Source: Serendipita indica DSM 11827 (taxonomy: Eukaryota > Basidiomycota > Agaricomycetes > Sebacinales > Serendipitaceae). From it: 64,000 bases of DNA. The stretch is from assembly GCA_910890315.1 (NCBI GenBank), contig CAJVGD010000042.1:930001-994000 (forward strand), given 5' to 3'. The notes under the pieces were generated by a model. The model was not told where the DNA came from, ran no database searches, and saw only the letters and a program-made list of their open reading frames with translations. The translations under genes were made by a program, and so were the position numbers. Positions 54,944 through 64,000 of this stretch are shown here, piece by piece. Numbering within the stretch: position 1 is the stretch's first letter; every line of letters begins with the position of its first letter.

Positions 54944-57900
54944 AATGCGTGCTCTCTACGCCTTTGGCCTCGTCGTCGCAGGCGTTCTCTCTCCATCATG
55001 GCACGCAGAACAGCCATCAAGTCTCTCACCGTCACTTTGGAGCTTTCTACCTCGTCTTGGTGCTCGTGCATCCATGCCAGTGCTAACTACAAACCACTTT
55101 CAAAATATGCCAGCCCGGATATACTACTTTGACGACACGCCAGTTCGTGCTTGCTTACTTGCTTATTTCATAGCTGCAAGTGGCTAATAGATTGCTTCTT
55201 TTCACAGAGTCTGCTATATTTTGACGGAACCAAAGGCGACGTGTATCTATCAGCCGATGAAGGCAAAAGCTGGAAGCTCGTCGATGGTGTACCCCGGCAT
55301 AGTGCTGCTCAGCTCATTGAGCACCCTTTTGACAACCGAGTGGCACGTAATTACAGAGTCACAATCGTCCTGAACCTAATTGAACCTCTAGGCATTCATC
55401 TTAACCAAGGAAACCAAACACTATAGAACAGGAGATCATGGAAAGACTTGGCGAAGCTTCGATATCCCACTCATGCCAGCGTGGACGGCTACCCCTCTTG
55501 CTTTTCACGCTGATAAGAACAAGGCGGGATACATTCTATACCAAGGTATCAAATGTGACAAGGCTGGCATCTTTGGTGCTGGAAATTGCCACGAGGAGGT
55601 AAGCGACTCTTGTGGAAAGCGTCTCCAAAGCCTAACTTCGTCTAGACCTGGTATACAAAGGACGCATTCTCGGACAAACCCAAGCTGCTGATGAGTGGGA
55701 CCTCGAAATGCATATTTGCACACTCGTCCAAAGACTTCAAGCACGACGAGCATTCCGATATGATCTTCTGCCAGGCTTCCGAAACTGGATCAGAGAATGG
55801 ACAAGCTGTAGAAGCAACTCGTCTGCTGGCTTCTAATGACTTCTTCGGCGACGATCGAAGAGTCATCGACTTTGGTATCGGCAGTCGATTGAGTCGAGGG
55901 GTCATGGCAATGGGTGTCGTCTCCAAATTCCTGGTTGTCGCCATGCAGGATCTTACAGAAGGCTCCCAAGGCGAGATGGTGCTCTATGTCACTGTCGATG
56001 CAAAGAACTGGGCAAAGGCACATTTCCCTCATGCATCCAGCTCGAAATTGCATGAAAACTCGTACACGATTGTCGAAAGCACGACGCACTCCTTGGCTAT
56101 TGACGTGCAATCTCACTTGACCCGCGGAATCGGTACGCTCTTTGTTTCCAACTCCAACGGCACCTATTTCGTCGAGTCACTCAAAGACACTCACCGTTCA
56201 AACTTTGGGTATGTCGACTTTGAAAACCTGGTCAATATCGAGGGTGTGGGACTGGCGAACTACGTCCAGAATGCGCGAGAAGTGGATGGTGGGATGGCGG
56301 CTATGATGAAGCTCAAGACTGTCATCACGTACGACGATGGTTCGTCGTGGTCTCCTATTAAGGCACCCAGTCGGGACATGCACCAAAAGCAATACGCATG
56401 CGACACCAGCGACGTCAAGAGATGTTCTCTTCACCTGCACTCCGTCTCGAATACACACAATATCGGTCGGATCTTTTCGTCCACTGCACCCGGCTTTGTG
56501 ATGGGCGTAGGCTCGGTCTCGGAGTATCTCTACACCTATAGAGACTCTGACACATACCTGAGTACGGATGCAGGGCATTCGTGGAAACAAATTCGCCATA
56601 GTCCTCACAAGTACGAGTTTGGCGATCAAGGCAATATCATCGTCATTGTGAAGGATGAAGACTTTGTGGACCACTTTCGCTTCTCGATTGACTCTGGAGA
56701 AACTTGGTCAGTACTTATTATCTCTATATGGAGTATTCTTACACTCGCCTAGGCGAAAGATGGACCTTGGTGCGAGGATACAGCCCATCATCCTCACGAC
56801 CATCCCCGATTCTACGTCGCAAAAATTTATCCTTCTCGGTGCTCTTGGACGCAAGGAACAAGCCGCCGACAAGCGCTATGCAATGATTCATCTCGATTTT
56901 GCCGGCATGCGTCCCAGAAAATGCAAGCCCGAAGATTTGGAAAAGTGGTACGCCCGGGGTCACAGCGGACACGAATGCATCATGGGTCACAAAGTAATGC
57001 AGCCAATGTTTATGCAGCTCGTGCACTGACCATATTTAGCAATGGTTCTGGAGGAGAAAGAAGGGAGCTGATTGCTATATCGGCGACAAATTCAAGGACC
57101 CCGAGTCGCATTCTGAGCACTGCCTCTGCACGGATGCAGACTACGAATGGTCAGTTTGTTTTTATCAGCAGGCACATCTGACAGCGATTACAGTGATTAT
57201 AATTACGTTCGCCAGGGAGATGAATGCGTTCCTATGGGCCCTGAGCCAATTCCAGAGGGAGTATGCGTCGGGGATGCTCCAAATCAAACCTACATGGGGT
57301 CATCTGGCTATCGATTGATTCCTGGGAACACCTGCAAAAAGGAAGGAGGCGTGATAAAGGACGAACGAGTGAAAAAGGATTGTGACAAGGGTGCGTATGC
57401 CAAAATGCTTCGTATCTAGAGGGTACTTATAGGCCATCTAGCTCAACCTTCGGAGGGATCGGTCGTTCACCAAACTGTAAGCATTCCGGTTGTGATCGGG
57501 ACCTGTTTTGAAAATTGGCACAGTTCGAATTCCCGTCATCTGTGATGTCGCACGCCTATTTCCGAAAATCCAAGGTATATTGCTTCCAGGCTAGAGGAAC
57601 TGTACTAACGACTGCTCGTAGACGATCCTGGCACAACTCAACGACGCATCCATTTGGCAGAGCAGCAACGAGGGCTATACCTGGAAGCGGCTTTATCCAG
57701 ATGAAAGGCTACTCACCTTTTATATGCATACATACGCCGACGACCGCGCCTACCTATTTACAGCAACGAATCGATACTACTACACGACTGACGGAGGCCG
57801 ATCGTGGAACCCTGCCGAGGCACCAGCTCCTCCAAATCATCTAGACGTTCAGCTGCTCACATTCAATCCCGTTAACTCTGACTACTTGATTTGGTCGGGC

Positions 57901-60074
57901 CAAGTGGACTGCGACGAAAACGGCAACCAGGCAAACTGCAGAGTAGAATCGTACTATTCGACCGACCATGGACGCAGGTGGACCTTTGTGGAGAAATATG
58001 TCAAAAAGTGTGGGTTCACGAGAGATTCGGCCTTTAAAGTGGACCAAAGCTCGATTCTCTGCGAAAGCTATCGAGACAAGAAGGGCTCGCAAAGGACGTT
58101 CACCTCTGGGAACCCACTCGAGCTCGTCATTGGGTCCGATTTCTATCGCAAAAAGGAGAAATTGTTCGACAATATCGTTGGATACGCAACTTTCTCAGAG
58201 TATCTACTTGTTGCAGAAATTACGCCCTCCACCAACGCATTGGATCTTCAAGTATCACTAAACGGCAACAAGTTTGCAAACGGCCTCTTCCCACCTGACA
58301 TGCGACTTGACAATAGGGTGCGCCTTGAAATGAACCTCTGAAACCGCTAATTTGCTACAGGCCTATACAATTCTTGAGTCTACCACAGACGCGGTGTTCT
58401 TGCATGTCACCATGTCGAGCATACGGGGAGCCGAGTGGGGCAACTTGCTCAAGTCCAACTCAAACGGAACCTACTATGGCTTAGCGCTTGCTCATGTCAA
58501 CCGTAATACTCCAGGATATGTCGATTACGAAAAGATGATCGGCATTGATGGTGTCATCTTGGCCAATATTGTCGCTAACCCGGAGGAAGCAGGGTACACC
58601 CTCCGAAAAAAGCTCCAGACTCGCATCAGTCACAACGACGGAGGGTCATGGGAACGCCTGAACCCTCCACTCCGTGATTCGACAGGCGCAGAGTACCCAT
58701 GCAAAGACACGAAATGCTCGTTACATATCCACGGCTATACCGAGCGTGCAGACCCACGTACTACGTATTCAAGTCCATCTGTGGTCGGATTGATGCTGGC
58801 AGTGGGTAATGTTGGCGAAGAGCTTGCGCCGTACCGTGACTCGGACACGTTCCTCACCCGTGATGCCGGTTTGACATGGGAGGAGGTGCATAAAGATGCA
58901 CACATGTGGGAATTTGGTGACTCTGGCTCAATTCTCGTCATCGTCAACGACGAAGAAGCGACGGATCACGTGCAGTATACCACCGACGAGGGGCTACACT
59001 GGAAGGAGTACAACTTCGGCATTCGGATACGCGTGATCAGTCTATCGACTGTCCCAGCGGACAATAGCCGCAAGTTTATCCTGATCGGATACGAGCCTAG
59101 GGAACGCAGCAAGAGCGTAGTCATTCACCTCGACTTTACAGCCCTGACGCACAAAAAATGTGAGGACACTCTTGTAATTGCTTCTCAGCTGACTTTTTAT
59201 ATAGGTCGCCTCAACCTACAGGATCCGGCTCACGACGACTTTGAGCTTTGGAGCCCAAGTGAAGTCCGCACAGAGCAATGCTTGTTCGGCGCCAAGGTAC
59301 GTCAATTAGCCAGGGAAACGTCGGTAATTCACAAGGCATAGACATGGTACTATCGACGTACACGCACTGCAAACTGCTACGTTGGTGAACTTGATAGGCC
59401 CAAGGCAGAAATACGTGAAAAGTGTCAATGCACTGAAGTTGACTTCGAATGGTATGTATGAATCCTTCGTCTATTCTATACTCATGGTCTATGTAGCGAG
59501 TATAATCATATACGCAATGCAACAGGTGAATGCGTCCTCGCCCCGGGGGCACTCGCGCTACCCAACGACGACACGTGCTCAGACGACAATGATGGCTACT
59601 GGTATGAGCGTACAGCATATCGCAAGATCCCAAAGTCCGCTTGTGAAGGAGGGCGCCGTCTTGACAGGGGAGAGTCCCATGTGTGCCCTGGGTTCCGGGC
59701 TCACGGTTCGCTGTTTTGGTGGACGATCTTTTTCATTCCGTTTGGATTTACTGCTCTGGTGGCGTTTTGGTACTACAGACGTGGTGGATATCGCAGAGGG
59801 TGCGTTGGAATTTTTGCTCTAGTCGGCCTCGGTATACTGATATTCGTACAGAGCGATTCGCTTGCCGGACGCATACACGTTTTCAGACTCTGGCCCACTG
59901 GCGACTCTCGCCTCGATTCCTTGGTTCATTGTGGGCGTTGCGGGAGTGGTGTGGAGTTATGTCGAGTCGATCCCATTCTTCCCTCGTACAAAAATATTCA
60001 GATCGAGGAGAGGGTATCGACACGTCGCAGTGGACGAGGATGCACAGATACTGCGATTTGAAGACGAAGATTAG
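54944..60074 (+). CDS. VPS10: Vps10 vacuolar protein sorting receptor (sortilin family)
   Basis: Type I receptor that carries vacuolar hydrolases from the trans-Golgi to endosomes. Signal peptide [20 protein letters not shown]. The first Vps10 domain is a ten-bladed propeller with Asp-box repeats ([45 protein letters not shown]) and a 10CC module ([17 protein letters not shown]). A second Vps10 domain follows ([45 protein letters not shown]) and a second Cys-rich module. C-terminal hydrophobic segments are [20 protein letters not shown] and [19 protein letters not shown], then a cytosolic tail ending [13 protein letters not shown]. Many introns. The two tandem Vps10 domains are the normal fungal layout. 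The length of about 1,400 residues is as expected. Confidence 0.93.
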
Positions 60075-60259
60075 CGACCTCGATTCTCAGTTATCGTTCG
60101 CGTAGATGATCACTATGCTTTTGGGCATAGATAGATTGTGTAATCACCCGCTCTGGATTGTAATTTACGTCTGCGTTCTATATTGGACAAGAGGCGCCAA
60201 GGCGCGGAGGATCGAGCCTTTACGCCCCGACCGCTACACACGTTTATCTCGAGATTGGC

Positions 60260-60948
60260 ATGGGTGAGGAAATCAGTGCAGATCAATGCACTCAAGGACT
60301 GAGAGAAACTGACAATGGGTTTATCGGATAGCGGACAATTCTACAGTCGTCTTCAGCGAGGAGCACCCACCTACGGCCAGGGCAATTGAGGCCTTTAAGG
60401 AGGTAGAGAAGAAGATCAAGTCTGAGATCATCGCGAGCAGGCGAAGATGGGATGGACATGAGCCTAGGTTAGTTGCGGCTCTTTGATCCTCCGGAAGATC
60501 ATTCGACGCGTCGTGACGAGTTCCATCAATTCTTTATTATCTAATAGGCCAAATTGATATACTGATAACATTGTAGGATGTGGTCTCGTGCGGCTGGCGT
60601 ATCCGATACGGATCTGACCAAGTTTGACGTTATCACGGATCTTGTTTCGGTTCGTGCAGGTCCAACGACCTATGGAGTCATTATTCTTGGCAAGATCCGC
60701 CTCCCCGCTATCAACGACGACCAAGGCGAGGGATTCATCCATGTTCGCATCCATGATCCCCCGAACCAGGTAAATTCAATGACTGGACAGCGTGAGATCA
60801 AATTAGCTCATTATATGTACAGGGCACGGAGGATGTTGTATTCCACTCCTTGTTCACCGATGAGGGAAAGAGAGATGCGGATGGCAAGGCAGAACGCTAC
60901 GTTGCGATCCAAACCAACGACGTTCCCCTCGAATTTTTCAATGAATAA
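60260..60948 (+). CDS. Small hypothetical protein with a 4-nt first exon
   Basis: Exon 1 is ATGG (60260..60263). Intron 60264..60331 (GTGAGG...GATAG) is followed by exon 2, giving MADNSTVVFSEEHPPTARAI then EAFKEVEKKIKSEIIASRRR. A second intron (starting GTTAGT after HEPR) leads to MWSRAAGVSDTDLTKFDVIT and GPTTYGVIILGKIRLPAIND. A third (about 55 nt) leads to GTEDVVFHSLFTDEGKRDAD and a stop at 60946..60948. About 155 residues, mixed alpha/beta, no signal peptide, no family recognised. Every junction is GT-AG and in phase, so the model is reasonably firm. Confidence 0.65.
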
Positions 60949-61082
60949 TGGATGGATTGAAGAATGTATCCAAAACGTTGAACACAAGCGTTTCTTTTGT
61001 CTGCGCCGGTGCATCGCCATCGCCGCTCATATCGCCCGCGTCTATTCTTGTCCATCTCACACTTTGGACTCTGCGTCACGGA

Positions 61083-62765
61083 TGGCAAACCTTCTAAACA
61101 GCCTGAGTTCTGCTGCACATAATGTAAAGGCCAAGTTGAGCTCAAAACGCGACGAAGAGGTGCTCCAAGCGCAGCGTCGGTTGATGGACCATGGCGATGA
61201 GGCCTTTGTCGACGTTTCTATACGCTTCATTGGGGCTTCCGGCATGTATAATCCCTCACAATGTCTGATTTCTGATCAAAGATAGGCCTCCCAAAGATGG
61301 ACATTGTTGGGAGCTGTGACCCCTTCTTTGTCGCGAATATCGATGACAAGATCAAGTTTATATCATCCGTGAAATCTGACACGCTTAATCCTGTCTGGAA
61401 TGAGCGTTGGTGTGTCAAGAATGTGCCCAAGCATGCGCTTCTGGAGATATCGTTCTTTGACAAGGACGAGGGCACGCCAACGAACGACTATATCGGCAAG
61501 GTACTATCTAGGGACTATATTATGTGAAGCTCAAAGTTCCCCAGCTCAAGACAAGTGTCGAACCGGGCACCCGAGAGCTAGAGATCGTCGGCCCTGTCTT
61601 CAAGCTCCGCAAAGAGCGCGGCACATTCTGGCTCGAGGCAAGTTCTCTTGGCACTCCTGCACAAACTCTTACATCAATTACTTGTCGTTCCTTTACACCC
61701 ATTAGATTCAATCAAAGCCGTCCGAAGACCCTGAGGCCAAGGAGTTTAGCTATGATTTTGCTGGACCAATCCGCTACAGCAGACATACCTCTCCTACAGC
61801 TGGACGGCTCACGAATCTCAACGAAGCACGTCTGTATGCTACATGGAAAATGTACCTCAAGGACATCCATCGTGTCTTTGGAGACACCCAACAACACTGG
61901 AACACTAAATACAAGGCCGCACAAACAATCTTCCAAGGACCCTCATCTCTCCCCGTTCGACAGGGCATTCGTGCTGCGCATGACATCCTCTACTCCCGTG
62001 CAGCAGCGAATGGGTTCGGTGTGATTGAAAGCCCGGGCGATATCCTCTCCATCTTACACAGTGGAGGCGCCTCGCGCCCAAATCAGCACCAGACCGAGCA
62101 ACAGGTTGCCCTCTCACATCGCATCAAGCCCGCGATTTATACCTATGTTCTCGCTATGGACGACAACTCGCTGCGGTTTTCGGAAACCGGAGCCGCGTTC
62201 TTCGTTGATTTCGCGAGCAAGCATGCACTGCACTCAAAGTGCGCGAGGCAAGTATGGTACTCGGGCGAGTTCCATCCTCGACCTGAAGGAGGATGGGACA
62301 AATTTAGCGACGACAAGGGCGACCTCGATGTCAACTGGGAACTCGTCATCGATAACAATTCGGGAACATATGCTCCCGATAAGGAGCTCTTGCCCAAACT
62401 CAAGGAGTTGCTAGAACGAAACTTCCCCGGATTCAATATCCTCGCGTTAGATAGGGAAGACGAGGTTCGTTGTCAGAATGAGACTTATTTTGTGCTCACG
62501 CGTTCATTAGGAACTCAAACGTAGTGTCAAGGCGTGTCGCGAATATGCACTGGGTAAACGTGGGGTTACAGAGGACGAACTGGAACCTACGCTCAGTCCG
62601 GGCGAGGCCCCTCTTGCTGGTCGTGTGTGGGAGTTCTGGAAACCTAGGAAGAGCGGAGAGAAGGAGGACGGTGCCACGGATGACGGAACAGAAGCAACTT
62701 CCGGAGATCATGAACCAGTTGGTGATGGACAAGGCGATCTCAGCATGGAAGAGAGCAAGAAATAG
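61083..62765 (+). CDS. C2-domain protein of unknown function
   Basis: Starts MANLLNSLSSAAHNVKAKLS. An N-terminal C2-type beta sandwich follows: VDVSIRFIGASG, then after an intron LPKMDIVGSCDPFFVANIDD, VKSDTLNPVWNERWCVKNVP, and LLEISFFDKDEGTPTNDYIG. The aspartates of SCDPF and FFDKDEG are the usual calcium-site positions, so Ca/lipid binding is likely. The remaining 350 residues (MYLKDIHRVFGDTQQHWNTK, SHRIKPAIYTYVLAMDDNSL, YSGEFHPRPEGGWDKFSDDK) are a conserved-looking domain I could not name. A Lys/Glu-rich end follows with a stop at 62763..62765. Five introns. It is convergent with Rpn7, 75 bp apart. Confidence 0.75.
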
Positions 62766-62840
62766 AAACATATGCCAGCTCTTTAACAGGATATCGCGCG
62801 ACTTCAGCTTTCGAATCATGGATCTGGGATACACGAGTAA

Positions 62841-63992
62841 TTAGTACAATACTTTGCTTAGACGCTGTATGCTGTTCAGAAGAATATCGCCTTGTTTGAC
62901 CACCGCCTCATATCTTGCACTCTTCGTCGACGGTCTATTCGTCTCCACGACACCGTGAACGCGGTCAATGACACAGTTGAGTCGGCCAGATGAGATGAAA
63001 TGGACGAGTTCCCTATACATTCGTCAGTATCACAGGCGCAGAATCACGGATTACGTACTCGTCGATCCATTCCGGACTCACACCAAATGCCCTCGCAAGG
63101 CTCTCCAGAGTCAAGCTCTTATAGCTCTCCAATAATTGTGCATACGCCTTTACGCGAAGCTCCCGCACGAACCATTTGCGATGACTGTGCAAGAGTCTGC
63201 TGGTTCGAATCTCCTCTTCCTCTACGACGGCAAGGCTACGGAAGAACTTGTCGTACTGACTCTCGCATAAACTGCTCGCCAGTACACTGACGGCTTCTGG
63301 GATTTCGGCCAATGTTGACTGGACTTCGGGCGATTTGAGTACTTTTTGGAGCTCCGTACGCGTCGAAGCGAGTGTTGCACAGATGAGGGTGAGGGAAATA
63401 AAGGAAGGGAGCGGCAAGAGTTCAGTGGCAGTAAACGTAGGGAGTGAATCGATGAGGAGTGTGCTTGCAGGCTGGAAGGAGCGCACGCTCAAAAGATGAT
63501 AGGCCTTGTAGACTTTGAGGCGATTGCGTCGGTCCCAATCTCCTCCCTTCTGGATGAACTCTTCCGCTTTTTCGAGGTATTCCTTGATGAGCTCCGGGAG
63601 GGCAAAGAAGTAGCCAATGCGAACAAGCGTAAGTGCAATGTCTATCCTAGATCCGACACCTGCTGTCTTCTCTAATGCAGTCTTTTGCGCCTCGATGGCT
63701 TTGTCCTGTTCACCTGATTTAGTCCACGCATACACGGTGGAAGCAAGTCTACCTTCTCGCCAATGCGTGTAAGATACATGGCTTTCGCTCTCCATGCTTC
63801 ACCAATCTCGCTTTCGCCTTCAGTCTTCTCTGCTTCTTGAATCTTTTCCTCGAGCTCGTTCAACGTTTTTGCATTCTGAGCATCCAACTCTGCCAATAGA
63901 GTATCATCTCTCCTTCCAAGTGGCCCAGCTTCCAACTGTGCGCGTGCAAGACGCGGCGATTGAGGGATGCGCGGGGAAGCGAGGGGATTCAT
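62841..63992 (-). CDS. RPN7: 26S proteasome regulatory subunit Rpn7 (PCI domain)
   Basis: Lid subunit. The N-terminus MNPLASPRIPQSPRLARAQL is followed by a helical repeat region (EIGEAWRAKAMYLTRIGEK, then after an intron DKAIEAQKTALEKTAGVGSR, IDIALTLVRIGYFFALPELI, WDRRNRLKVYKAYHLLSVRS). The PCI winged helix comes next (LESYKSLTLESLARAFGVSP then EWIDE). A 48-nt-class intron connects to ELVHFISSGRLNCVIDRVHG then VVETNRP, the family C-terminal signature, and the stop at 62841..62843. The start at 63992 is 8 bp from the window edge. An upstream exon cannot be excluded. Length about 360 residues, slightly short of the usual 390. Confidence 0.9.
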
Positions 63993-64000
63993 CGTGATTG

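Noticed and set aside
63200-63220. GGTTCGAATCTCC, resembling a tRNA B box
   Set aside because: Lies inside the Rpn7 coding exon, and no A box at the right distance.

Overview
This is nuclear DNA of a filamentous basidiomycete. Introns are very short (mostly 45-60 nt, with CTAAC/CTGAC-like branch sites), genes sit tens to hundreds of bases apart on both strands, and many protein sequences are basidiomycete-like. The style fits Agaricomycetes and recalls Rhizoctonia/Ceratobasidium (Cantharellales). The genus is inference, not shown by the sequence. All exon models were spliced by eye, so the quoted gene ends are more reliable than the inner exon edges. I saw no tRNA, rRNA, CRISPR, transposon or virus-derived element.

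Region 1-12.6 kb is dense housekeeping. It holds the 3' end of a Gfd2/YDR514C-type nuclease-fold gene, a Mrl1-like sorting receptor, complex I subunit NDUFS2, the tiny Golgi protein Kish, a CDF metal transporter, a secreted Gly/Leu-rich protein, mitochondrial ribosomal protein uL10m, prephenate dehydrogenase (tyrosine synthesis) and a gamma-butyrobetaine dioxygenase-like enzyme (carnitine synthesis).

Region 13-26 kb holds a secreted GH115 alpha-glucuronidase (glucuronoxylan breakdown), a Bmt5-type rRNA methyltransferase, the ER protein RAMP4, an RBBP4/Hat2-type histone chaperone, a tandem pair of zeta-crystallin-like quinone reductases, and the alpha subunit of the mitochondrial processing peptidase. 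The peptidase gene carries an apparent one-base frameshift.

Region 26-43 kb is less conserved. It holds an ER membrane protein, two hypothetical genes, a Pho80-type cyclin, a gene-poor stretch with one likely multi-exon unknown gene, and a Zn2Cys6 transcription factor whose DNA-binding and regulatory halves are probably one gene.

Region 43-64 kb holds a RhoGEF-PH-FYVE protein, an HD-domain phosphohydrolase, a 1,700-residue-class coiled-coil protein, splicing factor Prp17/Cdc40, the vacuolar sorting receptor Vps10, a small unknown protein, a C2-domain protein and proteasome subunit Rpn7. There is no operon-like system. Several genes share divergent promoters as short as 45 bp between start codons. 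The most unusual features are structural: first exons that carry only the start codon (three genes), a last exon of two codons (PRP17), and a GC-AG intron without which the HD motif is lost. Membrane traffic and sorting is a recurrent theme (Mrl1-like, Kish, RAMP4, FYVE-RhoGEF, Vps10), but I see no evidence that it is a functional cluster.
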